A DNA stretch of 64,000 bases, from NCBI RefSeq assembly GCF_017355835.1, contig NZ_JAFEWF010000017.1, forward strand, positions 6,300 to 70,299, written 5' to 3'. The stretch comes from Desertivirga brevis. Its GTDB lineage: Bacteria; Bacteroidota; Bacteroidia; Sphingobacteriales; Sphingobacteriaceae. Under the pieces are notes generated by a model. That model did not search any database. It was not told the origin of the DNA and saw only the letters and a list, made by a program, of their open reading frames with translations. Shown piece after piece: positions 7,207 through 17,096 of this stretch (its first letter is position 1; every line of letters begins with the position of its first letter). Made by a program: the position numbers and the translations under genes.

Positions 7207-9204
7207 CTACCAAAACTTGGCGGTTCTGTTGAATCGTTTAAGGACCAATCCCGATAAGGGTGGCAAATCAAGCAAGGCAGATTGAGATCTTCCGTGCCAA
7301 TGAATCGGATCAGTAGATACTTTTGATTTTATCTCAAAACCACTTCCGTAGAACTTAGGGTCGTCAGAGTTAAATATTACCTCCCAATCTCCATGATGAG
7401 GCAAGCCCACACGGTAATCTTTTCTTGGAATTGGAGTAAGGTTTAATACAATTACCAATTTAGTATTTTCTGTATTTCCCTTCCGGCAATAGGCTAAGAC
7501 TGAATTTTCTGAGTCTCCAACCTCAATCCATTTAAATCCTTCCCACTCGAAGTTCTTCTCATAAAGACCCGGCTCTGTTCTGTAAAGATTGTTTAAACCC
7601 TTAATCAGTTCTTGTATCCCTTTGTGCGGAGCGAAGTCGAGCAAGTGCCAGTCGAGCGAATGGTTCACATTCCATTCAGAAGTTTGACCAAACTCATCTC
7701 CCATAAACAAAAGTTTTGCTCCAGGATGTGTGAACATGTAAGTATACAGGGTACGCAGGTTAGCGAACTTCTGCCATTCATCTCCAGGCATTTTGTATGC
7801 CATCGACTTTTTCCCGTGCACCACTTCGTCGTGAGAAAGTGGCAGCATGAAGTTTTCGGTGAAGGCGTATACCGTACTGAAAGTGATTTGCCCGTGATGA
7901 TATTTACGGTTCAGGGGATCCTGTTGAAAGTACTTCAGGGTATCATTCATCCAACCCATCATCCACTTCATTCCAAATCCTAATCCTCCGCTAAATACGG
8001 GGCGACTTACCCCTGGAAATGCGGTTGACTCTTCAGCAATGGTTTGAACATCCGGAAAATGGCTGTACACTGCTATATTGAATTCCTTAAGGAAACTTAT
8101 AGCTTCAAGGTTCTCTCTTCCTCCATATTGGTTTGGAATCCACTCTCCCTCTCTTCGTGAATAATCACGGTAGAGCATAGAAGCTACCGCATCTACGCGT
8201 AATCCATCCACGTGGAAACGCTCGAGCCAAAAGATTGCATTACTTATAAGGAAAGCACGGACTTCATTTCTTCCATAATTGAAGATGTATGATTTCCAGT
8301 CGGGATGATATCCCTCTTTTTCATCAGCATGTTCATATAAATGCGATCCATCGAAACGGAACAATCCATGAATATCACCCGGAAAGTGAGAAGGAACCCA
8401 GTCCATAATAACGCCTATTCCGTTCACGTGCAATTGCTCGATCAGATACATCAGGTCTTGCGGAGTTCCATAGATAGATGAAGCCGCGAAATACCCTGTT
8501 ATCTGATAGCCCCAAGACGGATAGTAGGGATGCTCCATCAGTGGCATGAACTCGACATGAGTAAAGCCCATTTCCTTTACGTAGGGTACCAGCTTATCAG
8601 CCATCAAGCGGTATCCCAGGTATTTCTCAGGATCTTCGGGGCTGCGCAACCATGAGCCCAGGTGCACCTCATAAACGGAGTAGGGCTTATTCAGGCTGTT
8701 ATGCTCGTAACGATGCTGCATCCATTCGGCATCTTTCCATTCATACCAAGTATCCCAAACTATTGAAGCTGTTCTTGGTGGTTGTTCCCATCTAAGAGCA
8801 TAAGGATCGGATTTTTCGAGGTCCTCTCCCTGATTTGACTTTATAAAGTACTTATATACTTCGCCGTTTCCAATTTCAGGAATAAAGCCTTCCCATATTC
8901 CTGAGCTATCCCAGCGCACGAATAACTGATGAGCTCCTTTGTTCCAGCCATTGAAGTTACCAATAACAGAAACAGAACTGGCATTGGGTGCCCATACAGC
9001 GAAATAAGTACCAACACGGCCCTCGAGTTCCATTACATGAGACCCTAATTTTTCATAAAGCTTGTAATGTTTTCCCGCTCTGAATAAATGTATGTCGAAG
9101 TCTGTAAACCTAGTAAAAGGCCTTACATGGTTTTCGGTTGGTTTTACTTCTGGTTCTGCCAGAAGTATTTCTGTGGCCGCAGGTTTCTTTTTCGACTTAC
9201 TCAT
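7207..9204 (-). CDS. glgB: 1,4-alpha-glucan branching enzyme
   Basis: GlgB creates alpha-1,6 branches in glycogen. The 665-residue protein has an N-terminal CBM48 module (YFAVWAPNASSVSVIGNFNGW, about residues 67-87) and a GH13 catalytic barrel. The catalytic nucleophile lies in GLRVDAVASMLYRDYSR, the acid in TIAEESTAFPGVSRPV and the third carboxylate in LPLSHDEVVHGKKS. The N-terminal extension of about 45 residues is basic and low complexity. It lies 13 bases downstream of a GH31 alpha-glucosidase gene, suggesting a two-gene alpha-glucan operon. No other glycogen genes (glgA, glgC, glgP) are in the window. Confidence 0.96.
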   Translation of the reverse strand: MSKSKKKPAATEILLAEPEVKPTENHVRPFTRFTDFDIHLFRAGKHYKLYEKLGSHVMELEGRVGTYFAVWAPNASSVSVIGNFNGWNKGAHQLFVRWDSSGIWEGFIPEIGNGEVYKYFIKSNQGEDLEKSDPYALRWEQPPRTASIVWDTWYEWKDAEWMQHRYEHNSLNKPYSVYEVHLGSWLRSPEDPEKYLGYRLMADKLVPYVKEMGFTHVEFMPLMEHPYYPSWGYQITGYFAASSIYGTPQDLMYLIEQLHVNGIGVIMDWVPSHFPGDIHGLFRFDGSHLYEHADEKEGYHPDWKSYIFNYGRNEVRAFLISNAIFWLERFHVDGLRVDAVASMLYRDYSRREGEWIPNQYGGRENLEAISFLKEFNIAVYSHFPDVQTIAEESTAFPGVSRPVFSGGLGFGMKWMMGWMNDTLKYFQQDPLNRKYHHGQITFSTVYAFTENFMLPLSHDEVVHGKKSMAYKMPGDEWQKFANLRTLYTYMFTHPGAKLLFMGDEFGQTSEWNVNHSLDWHLLDFAPHKGIQELIKGLNNLYRTEPGLYEKNFEWEGFKWIEVGDSENSVLAYCRKGNTENTKLVIVLNLTPIPRKDYRVGLPHHGDWEVIFNSDDPKFYGSGFEIKSKVSTDPIHWHGRSQSALLDLPPLSGLVLKRFNRTAKFW

Positions 9205-9217
9205 GCTTATTTACCAT

Positions 9218-11677
9218 TTATTTTAAGATCTCGATATTTCTGAAATTTTTGTTTGCTCTTATAATTACACGTTTTAATTCATCAAAGCTTAACTCCTGCT
9301 GCTGTTCCTTCCCGTCAATGTAAACCTTGCTTGGTAAAAACGGCAATCCTATCAATTTCAATTCATAAGTCTCGTAACGGGGCGTGTATAATCCCTCAGA
9401 AAACTGTTTGATATTTAAACTTGTGGCATCTCCTTTTACTACAAACTTCTTCTCTGTGTAGATGTCTTGCTCGTAAGCAAACGTATCTCCATGGTCCTCA
9501 TAATAGAATGAGTTCACCTCATAGTCTGCATAATAGATCTGGAATTTGATCTCATCAGGTTCAATTTCACCCACGTACTGCATTAATGGCCACTCAGGGA
9601 TAACAGCACCAGCCTTAACGAAGATTGGCATGCTGTCTAAAGGTGTTTGCACGGTATGTTCCATTCCACCTTCATACTCCTCATGGCTCCAATAGTCAAA
9701 CCACTTACCTTTCGGCAAGTATACAACTTTTGACTTTTGACCAGGCTGCATTACAGGTGAAATAAGAATTTTATCACCAAATGTAAATTCTTCTTCACGA
9801 TGCAGGTTCAGTCTCACATCCTGTTCTATCATCACTACCGGGCGAAGAATTGGGAATCCATAGCGGTGCTGTTCCCAGAACGCTGAATAGATGTATGGGA
9901 GTAACCTGTACCTTAGCTCTATGAATTTCCTGTTAATGTCTTCATAGTCCTTACCAAAACTCCATGGCTCACGTTCACGGGTATCTCCGGCAGAGTGAGC
10001 GCGCATGAAAGGAGTGAATACACCTAACTGGATCCAGCGGGTAAATAGTTCACCGTCTGGCTCTCCTGTAAATCCACCAATGTCAGTTCCACAGAAGGAA
10101 ATACCGGAAACCGATAAACGCTGGCACTGTAACGCGGCCAATTTCAAATGATCCCATGATGCCAGGTTATCCCCTGTCCACACAGAAGAATAACGTTGTA
10201 CTCCAGAATACCCAGCTCTGGTTATGGTAAACGGACGCTTATTTTTCTGAAGTTTCTTGAGGCCTTCGTAAGTAGCCCTCACCATTTGCATTCCATAAAC
10301 GTTATGGGCTTTACGGTGAGATCCGCGATGACCATCGTATTGGTGGCGCACATCGTTAGGGAATGTTCCTGAACCAAACACAGCAGGTTCGTTCATATCA
10401 TTCCACACTCCTGCTACACCAACTTCTACCAGCTCTTTGAACAAACCACCCCACCAAGTTCTAACATCTGGGTTAGTAAAATCCGGGAACTGGCATCTTC
10501 CTGGCCAAACGTGGCCTTCCATGAAATAGTCATCACTACGGCGGCAGAAATATTTATTTTCCTTTCCTTCACGGAATACCCAGTAATTGTCGTCAACCTT
10601 GATCCCTGGGTCGATAATTACTACAGTTTTAAAACCATCATCAGACAGTTCCTTCACCATTCGTTTAGGATCCGGGAAGTACTTCTTGTTCCACGTAAAA
10701 CAACGGTACCCATCCATGTAATCTATATCAAGATAGATAGCATCACAAGGTATCTTTCTATCACGGAAGTTCTTAGCCAGGTTCTTCACCTTGCTTTCCG
10801 GATAATAACTCCAACGGCATTGATGGAAACCAAGTGTCCATTGAGCAGGCATCGGGTGCGTTCCAGTTAAAGTATGATAGCGCTTTACCACGTCCATCAT
10901 ATGAGGCCCATGTATGTAATAATATTGGAGCTCGCCTCCATCTGCCCAGAAACTCGTTTTATCGTGCTCCTGATGTGCAAAATCGAAGTGGGTCTTATAT
11001 GTATTATCAAAGAAGATACCGTATGCTACACCTTCATTTAACCCAATGTAGAAAGGAATCGAGCGATACAAAGGATCCTGATCGCGGGCGAAAGAGTAGG
11101 TGTCGGTATTCCAGTTCTGGAACCTACGACCTTTAATATTGAAAGCAGAAGGCTTGTCGCCCAATCCGTAGAAGTTTTCGTCGGCAGGACATTTCTTCGT
11201 ACAGAAAACATAATACCCCCCAAAATCAACGTTCTCCTCCCAGTGCATAGGGATCTGGTCTTCGTTAGTTACTAGACCAAGGTTGTCTTCAAAGGATATA
11301 TGAAAGTCTGCTTTATTTATTTTACAGATTACTGTATTGGTTTTTACTTTGTAGAACTCCTCATCTTCGTCAAATGAGAATACGGTAACCCGTTGGTCAA
11401 GATTGCTTACAGCATAAGAGAATTCTTCAAGAAAGGTGCCATGGGGAGCCAACCTTACCCGTATTATCTCATCACTCACAACCCTTACTTCTACACGGGC
11501 TTCACCGTCGGAGAAATAAAAATTATTCCCGTTCTGCACGTACTCCTTTACGGCTTTCAGATATCGTTTTTCAATCGGTGTTAATCCTATAATAGGATTG
11601 TTGACGTGTTGAACACCTTCCTCCAACTGCTCGAGACTGAACTCGGGCAGAGATTCCTTGTTTTCTTTTTCTACCAT
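9218..11677 (-). CDS. GH31 family alpha-glucosidase
   Basis: An 819-residue glycoside hydrolase of family 31. The N-terminal beta-sandwich (galactose mutarotase-like, about 60-230) is followed by the barrel with GFHQCRWSYYPESKV, IYLDIDYMDGYRCFTW and the nucleophile motif GVWNDMNEPAVFG. The acid/base aspartate lies in SVWTGDNLASWDHL. There is no signal peptide, so it probably acts in the cytoplasm on alpha-glucosides, in line with glgB directly downstream. A few members of GH31 are alpha-xylosidases or lyases; the sequence and neighbour favour alpha-glucosidase. Confidence 0.88.
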   Translation of the reverse strand: MVEKENKESLPEFSLEQLEEGVQHVNNPIIGLTPIEKRYLKAVKEYVQNGNNFYFSDGEARVEVRVVSDEIIRVRLAPHGTFLEEFSYAVSNLDQRVTVFSFDEDEEFYKVKTNTVICKINKADFHISFEDNLGLVTNEDQIPMHWEENVDFGGYYVFCTKKCPADENFYGLGDKPSAFNIKGRRFQNWNTDTYSFARDQDPLYRSIPFYIGLNEGVAYGIFFDNTYKTHFDFAHQEHDKTSFWADGGELQYYYIHGPHMMDVVKRYHTLTGTHPMPAQWTLGFHQCRWSYYPESKVKNLAKNFRDRKIPCDAIYLDIDYMDGYRCFTWNKKYFPDPKRMVKELSDDGFKTVVIIDPGIKVDDNYWVFREGKENKYFCRRSDDYFMEGHVWPGRCQFPDFTNPDVRTWWGGLFKELVEVGVAGVWNDMNEPAVFGSGTFPNDVRHQYDGHRGSHRKAHNVYGMQMVRATYEGLKKLQKNKRPFTITRAGYSGVQRYSSVWTGDNLASWDHLKLAALQCQRLSVSGISFCGTDIGGFTGEPDGELFTRWIQLGVFTPFMRAHSAGDTREREPWSFGKDYEDINRKFIELRYRLLPYIYSAFWEQHRYGFPILRPVVMIEQDVRLNLHREEEFTFGDKILISPVMQPGQKSKVVYLPKGKWFDYWSHEEYEGGMEHTVQTPLDSMPIFVKAGAVIPEWPLMQYVGEIEPDEIKFQIYYADYEVNSFYYEDHGDTFAYEQDIYTEKKFVVKGDATSLNIKQFSEGLYTPRYETYELKLIGLPFLPSKVYIDGKEQQQELSFDELKRVIIRANKNFRNIEILK

Positions 11678-12011
11678 TAAAGTTAAATAACTTTGCTTGT
11701 AATCTATAGCTACAAATTACCAGCTAATAAACTAAAGACGCCCTAGTAACGGCTATAGTCGCTAATTGTTCACAAAACTGTACAATTTAGAACAGTTTTA
11801 ATGTACGGGCTAAATATAATTAAAACTACAAATAACTACAGAACAATCGTCTAGCAATGTTAATAAATTCCCAAACATTAGAAGGCTGAAATGAAATGTT
11901 ATTAGCCTTCTTCACTCTTTTTTAAAAATGTCGCATTCTACATCAAAACTATGAGCATTTAAAAGGATAATATCCTTATTAATCTTACTAATTTTGCGTC
12001 TTATCTTTACA
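11678..12011. other. Divergent intergenic region with an inverted repeat
   Basis: This 334-base stretch separates the minus-strand GH31-glgB operon from the plus-strand acyl-activating gene. It is AT-rich and holds no gene. AAAACTGT (11774-11781) and ACAGTTTT (11792-11799) form a perfect 8-bp inverted repeat with a 10-base centre, the size of a dimeric regulator operator. A perfect TAnnTTTG element lies at 11989-11996. Confidence 0.45.
11989..11996 (+). promoter_or_regulatory. -7 element of the LuxE-like gene
   Basis: TAATTTTG matches the Bacteroidota -7 consensus TAnnTTTG exactly. It ends 18 bases before the GTG start at 12014, so the 5' leader would be only about 10 bases long. No convincing -33 TTG is present. 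Confidence 0.45.
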
Positions 12012-12013
12012 AT

Positions 12014-13003
12014 GTGAGTAACTTTTCGACAGAGGGTATCTTCTCTATTCAATCTCCGGAAGCTTTTGAGCACCAAGCCCTTGATATTTTCAGATATCAG
12101 GCAAAAGAAAATAAAGTATACTCGGCATTTGTTAATGGATTGAACATTGATGCAAGCAAGGTCCGTTCTATTGAGCAAATTCCTTTTCTCCCTATTGAGT
12201 TCTTCAAAAGCCATCGTGTTATTACAGGCGATGTAACTGGCGCTGAAACTATATTCTCCAGCTCCGGAACTACAGGCATGTCTCAAAGTAAACATTTAGT
12301 TAAAGACATCGGGTTATACGAACAGAGTTTCAAAAAAGGTTTTGAAATATTGCACGAAAATATTACTGATATTACAATTCTGGCCTTGCTTCCCAGCTAT
12401 CTTGAACGTGATGGCTCATCTCTAATCTACATGGTTGATTCTCTTATCAGGGCAACTCAAAATGTAGACAGTGGATATTATCTATATAACCATGAGGAGC
12501 TTTATCAGAAACTGCAGCTTTTGAAGCAGCAAAAGAGGAAAGTGATATTGATAGGAGTTACTTATGCCCTATTAGATTTTATTGAGGTTTATGAAGTTAC
12601 CTTCCCTGAGCTGATGGTGATGGAAACCGGGGGAATGAAAGGTAAGAGAAAGGAGATGATCCGGGAAGAACTGCATAGCTTACTTACGGCCGGTTTTGGT
12701 GTTTCGAAGATCTATTCTGAGTATGGTATGACGGAGTTGTTATCTCAGGCTTATTCCAAAGGTGATGGAATTTTTGAGTGCCCTGCATGGATGAAAGTGT
12801 TAATAAGAGACACTAATGATCCCTTGTCTTATTTGTCTAGTGGTCAAACCGGTGGAATCAATGTGATTGATCTGGCTAATGTATACTCTTGTTCGTTTAT
12901 TGCTACCCAGGATTTAGGGAAGGTGTATGATGATGGGAGGTTTGAAGTACTGGGAAGGTTTGATAATAGTGATATAAGGGGTTGTAATTTGTTGGTGCAA
13001 TAA
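12014..13003 (+). CDS. LuxE/PaaK-like acyl-activating (acyl-protein synthetase) enzyme
   Basis: A 329-residue member of the adenylate-forming superfamily, closest in layout to LuxE acyl-protein synthetases. The ATP-binding motif is SSSGTTGMSQSKH (about residues 76-88). IYSEYGMTELLSQAY and DLGKVYDDGRFEVLGRFDNSDIRGCN are the later motifs of the fold. It would activate a carboxylic acid with ATP; the acid and its acceptor are unknown. The start is a GTG: no in-frame ATG exists between the upstream stop at 11960 and 12014. It stands alone, with no lux or phenylacetate genes nearby. Confidence 0.75.
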   Translation: MSNFSTEGIFSIQSPEAFEHQALDIFRYQAKENKVYSAFVNGLNIDASKVRSIEQIPFLPIEFFKSHRVITGDVTGAETIFSSSGTTGMSQSKHLVKDIGLYEQSFKKGFEILHENITDITILALLPSYLERDGSSLIYMVDSLIRATQNVDSGYYLYNHEELYQKLQLLKQQKRKVILIGVTYALLDFIEVYEVTFPELMVMETGGMKGKRKEMIREELHSLLTAGFGVSKIYSEYGMTELLSQAYSKGDGIFECPAWMKVLIRDTNDPLSYLSSGQTGGINVIDLANVYSCSFIATQDLGKVYDDGRFEVLGRFDNSDIRGCNLLVQ

Positions 13004-13020
13004 GGTTTTTTATGAGCACG

Positions 13021-13300
13021 ATTTTATATGAGCACGAATTAGGGGAATTTACACGAATTCTCACGAATGCATGGCGAGTGATTGAAAAGTGCTAATTACT
13101 CAGATTTAACGAAGCTAAGTTCAAGTAGTGAAAAGCACGAATTACACTAATTTCACTAAGCATAGTTCAAGAAGCGAAAAGCACAATGCAAGCGAAATAC
13201 ACAAGTATAGTTCAAAACGGCGTCTAGGAAGTGTAATTCGTGTAATTCGTGTAATTCGTGTAATTCGTGTAATTCGTGTAATTCGTGTAATTCGTGTTTA
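13021..13300. repeat. 9-bp tandem repeat with inverted copies (CACGAATTA / GTGTAATTC)
   Basis: Seven perfect tandem copies of GTGTAATTC fill 13231-13293. Scattered reverse-complement copies lie to the left, for example CACGAATT at 13033-13040 and CACGAATTACAC at 13136-13147, plus two copies of a GAAAAGCAC-type segment. The region could fold into a long hairpin of left and right arms. Because the unit is 9 bases, one frame reads as repeated Val-Ile-Arg (positions 13128-13331), but this is not a credible protein. It fills the gap between two convergent genes, where no ordinary terminator was seen. Confidence 0.85.
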
Positions 13301-13306
13301 TTATTT

Positions 13307-14593
13307 TTATTCAGCTATCAAAAGGAAGTAATTCTTCTTTCCCTTCTGAGCGATTAAATATTTGCCTTTCACGAGGCTCGCTGCAGTAACATTCTCAGAA
13401 GCATCACCTATCTTTTGCCTGTTTATCGAAACTCCTCCACCCTGAATCATCTTACGTGCCTCTCCTTTTGACGGGAACACCTTTGTTTTTTCAGCTAAAA
13501 GATCGGTTGCAGAGATACCTCCCGCTAACTCCTCTTTTGAAACAGGGAACTGTGGGATTCCTTCAAATACCTCTAAAACCTCATCCTCAGATAAGCTCTC
13601 AAGAAAATCTACAGACTCGTTACCAAAAAGAAAGCCAGAGGTCTTTAATGCAGTTTGCAAGGCCTCTTCCGAATGGGTCCGGACAGTAATTTCAGCAGCT
13701 AGAGCTTTTTGAAGCACCCTTAAATGCGGTGCTGCATCGTGTTCTTGTTCAATCGCTTCTATCTCTTCTTTTCCTTTTAATGAGAAGATCCTTATCCAGT
13801 TCTTCGCATCTTCATCAGCTGCATTTAACCAGAACTGATAGAATTTATATGGGGACGTTTTCTTTGGATCGAGCCACACGGCTCCACTTTCGGTCTTTCC
13901 GAATTTGGTCCCGTCAGACTTTTTGATGAGCTGTGTAGTTATTGCGAAAGCAGTTCCTGCATCTTTACGACGAATCAACTCAGTACCGGTAACAATATTG
14001 CCCCACTGGTCTGATCCTCCCATTTGTACAATACAATTCTTATTTTTCCAAAGCCAGTAGAAGTCGTAACCCTGCACCAACTGATAAGTAAATTCAGTAA
14101 AGGACATGCCGGTCTCTCCCTCCAAACGCTTTCTCACCGAATCCTTCGCCATCATGTAATTCACGGTGATGTGTTTACCCACATCGCGGATGAAATCAAG
14201 GAAATTAAAGCTCTTGAACCAGTCGTAATTGTTCACCATCTCCGCAGCATTTGCAGCATCACTATCAAAATCGAGGAACTTCTTTAGCTGAGACTTCAGC
14301 GCATTAACATTTTTCGTAAGAGCATCCTCAGATAGCAAATTACGCTCGGCTGACTTCCCTGAGGGGTCGCCCACCATTCCTGTTGCGCCACCCACTAAAG
14401 CAACTGGTTTATGACCTGCCCTTTGAAAATGGATAAGCGTCATAATTTGGGTAAGATGGCCAACATGAAGAGAATCCGCAGTCGGATCAAAACCTATATA
14501 GCCTGAAACCATTCCTTTATTCAGTTCCTCTTCAGTTCCGGGCATGATATCATGAAGCATGCCTCTCCAACGTAATTCTTCTACAAAATTCAT
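13307..14593 (-). CDS. tyrS: Tyrosyl-tRNA synthetase
   Basis: TyrRS charges tRNA-Tyr. The 428-residue class I synthetase has the HIGH-type motif HVGHL (in [15 protein letters not shown]), [18 protein letters not shown], the tyrosine-binding region [10 protein letters not shown] and [11 protein letters not shown], and the KMSKS-type loop [10 protein letters not shown]-terminal S4 RNA-binding domain ([23 protein letters not shown]) completes it. The frame is open to 14620, but a perfect -7 promoter box (14618-14625) overlaps that point, so the start giving [13 protein letters not shown] at 14593 is chosen. Confidence 0.96.
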   Translation of the reverse strand: MNFVEELRWRGMLHDIMPGTEEELNKGMVSGYIGFDPTADSLHVGHLTQIMTLIHFQRAGHKPVALVGGATGMVGDPSGKSAERNLLSEDALTKNVNALKSQLKKFLDFDSDAANAAEMVNNYDWFKSFNFLDFIRDVGKHITVNYMMAKDSVRKRLEGETGMSFTEFTYQLVQGYDFYWLWKNKNCIVQMGGSDQWGNIVTGTELIRRKDAGTAFAITTQLIKKSDGTKFGKTESGAVWLDPKKTSPYKFYQFWLNAADEDAKNWIRIFSLKGKEEIEAIEQEHDAAPHLRVLQKALAAEITVRTHSEEALQTALKTSGFLFGNESVDFLESLSEDEVLEVFEGIPQFPVSKEELAGGISATDLLAEKTKVFPSKGEARKMIQGGGVSINRQKIGDASENVTAASLVKGKYLIAQKGKKNYFLLIAE

Positions 14594-14617
14594 CTTTAGG
14601 GGTATTAATAAGGACTG

Positions 14618-14625
14618 CAAAGATA
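14618..14625 (-). promoter_or_regulatory. -7 element of the tyrS promoter
   Basis: On the minus strand this reads TATCTTTG, followed by CAG, a perfect TAnnTTTG box. Transcription would start near 14611, giving a leader of about 18 bases before the tyrS ATG at 14593. This location decides the start codon choice for tyrS. Confidence 0.55.
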
Positions 14626-14676
14626 GAAGAATTGAGAAATTAAAAACTCACCTATACTTCACATTGTTAGTATTAC

Positions 14677-15246
14677 ATGCCAGACATCAAAATCCTTGAA
14701 AGACGAACTTTATCAGAACATCACGGCAAGCTCGAGTCGATAAGTATTGAGAAGAAACATAATGGAGAAACACAAACTCTAGAAAGAGTGCTCTTTCATC
14801 GCCCCCCTGCAGCTGCAATTTTACTGTACGACCAGGCCAGAAAATCAGTGATCCTTACCAAGCAATTTCGATTGCCTGTTTATCTAGATAACAACCAGCA
14901 GCTTCTTGAAGCGTGTGCAGGTCTATTAGACGAAGGAGAATTGCCGGAACACGCTATCGTTCGTGAAGTGGAAGAAGAAACTGGCTTCAGAATTTCAGAA
15001 ATAGAAAAAGTGGCTGAAGGTTACACTTCTCCATCTTCTTTTACAGAATACGTTCACTTCTTCGTTGGCAAATACACTCCTGATATGCGTATTGCACAGG
15101 GAGGCGGCTTAAAAGAGGAAGGTGAATATATCGACGTACTGGAGTTCACAGGAGAGGAAATAAGACATAAGCTACGTACAAACGAAGTAAAAGACGTAAA
15201 AACAATCCTTTTGCTTCAACATGCCTTACTGAACAACCTGATTTAA
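14677..15246 (+). CDS. NUDIX hydrolase, NudK/GDP-mannose pyrophosphatase-like
   Basis: A 189-residue NUDIX protein. The Nudix box is seen as AGLLDEGELPEHAIVREVEE followed by ETGF (about residues 80-103), holding the REVEEE metal-binding motif. The N-terminal strand-rich part (KHNGETQTLERVLFHRPPAAAILLYD) and the QFRLP segment resemble GDP-mannose/ADP-ribose pyrophosphatases of the NudK/NudF group, which hydrolyse nucleoside diphosphate sugars. The exact substrate is not determined by sequence. It is read away from tyrS and probably starts the transcription unit that leads to the PorV/PorQ-type gene. Confidence 0.82.
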   Translation: MPDIKILERRTLSEHHGKLESISIEKKHNGETQTLERVLFHRPPAAAILLYDQARKSVILTKQFRLPVYLDNNQQLLEACAGLLDEGELPEHAIVREVEEETGFRISEIEKVAEGYTSPSSFTEYVHFFVGKYTPDMRIAQGGGLKEEGEYIDVLEFTGEEIRHKLRTNEVKDVKTILLLQHALLNNLI

Positions 15247-15298
15247 TCACAAAAATTCCGTATATTGTAACAACTCGCACAAGCGAAGGGAGCATTGC

Positions 15299-15985
15299 AT
15301 GAATTTTTTATCGCATTTTTATTTTGACAGGGACAACCGCGACCCGGAGAGGGTGATTGGGGTGGTATTGCCTGATCTTGTAAAAAATGCAAAAAAAGAA
15401 TGGAGCCTTCGCCCTGAAAAGCAGGAAGCTTTTTATGACGACGAGAATGTAAGTAATATCTTCTGGGGCTGGAAAAGACATATTGCGGTAGACAATTACT
15501 TCCACTCGTCAGACTTCTTTTGTCAGCATACGCAACAGATCAAAACCCTTATTTCCCCTATTTTGGAGAACTCTCCTGCCCGCCCTTCCTTCGTTGCTCA
15601 TATTGCTTTAGAGTTAATGCTGGATGGCTTGCTCCTGACCGAATCTAAGGTCGAAGCAGAAAACTTCTACTCCATACTTGCCGAGGTAGACCGTGAAGCC
15701 TTAGAGTGTTTTTTAGAGCTAAATTCTGTTTTTGATACAGATAAGTTCTTTAAGTTCTTAGATGAATTTATAGAAGCTTCCTACCTTGACAGTTACAGGG
15801 AAGCTACAAACATTATGTATGCATTAAACAGGATTTGCATGCGTATTTGGGAAGAACCATTTTCAGAAACTCAAAAACTTCAATTAACGGCAGTGCTGAT
15901 CGATTATCAGCAAAAACTTCAGCGAGATTTTATGCTTATCTTTGAAGAGATTGAAAGCATTCTGAATAATGACATTTCGCAGTAA
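15299..15985 (+). CDS. AcpH-like (ACP phosphodiesterase-related) protein
   Basis: The 228-residue protein begins MNFLSHFYFDRDNRDPERVIGVVLPDLVKN, similar in plan to the start of acyl carrier protein phosphodiesterase AcpH/YajB (MNFLAH...GD). WGWKRHIAVDNYFHSSDFF and AHIALELMLDGLLL add further His and Asp residues typical of this helical HD-like fold. I am not certain of the enzymatic activity; it could be a diverged relative without the ACP substrate. It overlaps the following gene by 17 bases, so the two are co-transcribed. Confidence 0.5.
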   Translation: MNFLSHFYFDRDNRDPERVIGVVLPDLVKNAKKEWSLRPEKQEAFYDDENVSNIFWGWKRHIAVDNYFHSSDFFCQHTQQIKTLISPILENSPARPSFVAHIALELMLDGLLLTESKVEAENFYSILAEVDREALECFLELNSVFDTDKFFKFLDEFIEASYLDSYREATNIMYALNRICMRIWEEPFSETQKLQLTAVLIDYQQKLQRDFMLIFEEIESILNNDISQ

Positions 15986-17096
15986 ACTTCTTCTGTTAGC
16001 CTTACTACTACCTGCAATTTCTTTTGCTCAAGAAAAGTATAGCAATGAGTTTTTGAATATTGGAGTTGGATCAAGAGCTTTCGGAATGTCACAATCTGTA
16101 ATAGCCTCTGCAAACGATGTTACTGCTGCCTATTGGAACCCGGCTGGTTTAACGCGTATGGAAGGCCCGGTACAAGCGAGTGTGATGCACTCCGAATATT
16201 TTGCGGGCCTGGCACGATACGATTATGCTGGCCTGGCCACTGCTGTATCAGACCACACCGCCGTTGTCTCTTTTTCAGTAGTTCGTTTTGCTGTTGATGA
16301 TATCCCTGATACGTCGGAACTGATCGATGCAGATGGTAATATCAATTACGACCGTGTTAGATCGTTTTCAGCTGCCGACTATGCCTTCATCCTTTCGTAC
16401 GCCAGGAACGCAAGAAAACGAAGAGTAGGTCCTGCTTCAATAGGAGACAGTGAAAACATTGATGGTGAAAGTCAGGGACTCAGTTATGGAGGAAACGTTA
16501 AAGTAATTCATAGAAAGGTTGGGGAATATGGAAAATCCTTTGGCTTTGGGCTCGACTTTGGTATCCAGTATTTAAGAAGGCATTGGTCATTCGGAATTAT
16601 GGGGAGGGATATTACTACCACTTATAATTCATGGAGTTATAATGCCGAAAAACTTTCAACAGTGTACGCTTCTACCGGAAATAACATTCCCAGAAACTCC
16701 ACAGAAATAACTTATCCACGTATTGTTCTGGGCGCCGCTTATTCCACACCCATCAATAACAACTTTGGCATTTCAGCAGAAACTAATCTCAATTTAACTA
16801 CCGATGGAAAAAGGAATGTCCTGATATCGGCAGACCCCGTAAGTGCAGACCCTACAATTGGCATAGAAGGGAATTTTAAAAAAATAGCCTTTTTAAGAGC
16901 AGGAGTAGGCAACATACAGAAATCCAAAGACTTTGAAGGCCGGGACTCTTATCAGTTCCAACCAAACGCAGGAATTGGAATCAGGATAAAGAACTTTAGC
17001 ATTGATTACGCGTTAACAGACTTAGGAAACGTTTCGGATGCGCTGTATAGCAATGTGTTTTCGGTAAGGCTAATTTTCAATAATCCTACTAAATGA
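15969..17096 (+). CDS. PorV/PorQ family outer-membrane protein
   Basis: A 375-residue protein with a signal peptide (MTFRSKLLLLALLLPAISFA, cleaved before QEKYS). It starts its mature part with NEFLNIGVGSRAFGMSQ, then SANDVTAAYWNPAGL, the signature of PorV/PorQ and UPF0164 beta-barrel proteins. The rest alternates in beta-strands up to the C-terminal VFSVRLIFNNPTK. PorV and PorQ act with the type IX secretion system, but many paralogues have no known role. Its ATGA overlap with the following metallo-hydrolase gene indicates one operon. Confidence 0.75.
   Translation: MTFRSKLLLLALLLPAISFAQEKYSNEFLNIGVGSRAFGMSQSVIASANDVTAAYWNPAGLTRMEGPVQASVMHSEYFAGLARYDYAGLATAVSDHTAVVSFSVVRFAVDDIPDTSELIDADGNINYDRVRSFSAADYAFILSYARNARKRRVGPASIGDSENIDGESQGLSYGGNVKVIHRKVGEYGKSFGFGLDFGIQYLRRHWSFGIMGRDITTTYNSWSYNAEKLSTVYASTGNNIPRNSTEITYPRIVLGAAYSTPINNNFGISAETNLNLTTDGKRNVLISADPVSADPTIGIEGNFKKIAFLRAGVGNIQKSKDFEGRDSYQFQPNAGIGIRIKNFSIDYALTDLGNVSDALYSNVFSVRLIFNNPTK

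Noticed and set aside
13231..13293. Tandem repeats as a possible CRISPR array
   Set aside because: The 9-bp units are directly adjacent with no spacers, and no cas genes are nearby.
13128..13331. Open frame encoding repeated Val-Ile-Arg
   Set aside because: It is produced by the 9-bp tandem repeat, whose unit length is a multiple of three. It has no recognisable domain, and the DNA repeat and its inverted copies explain it better.
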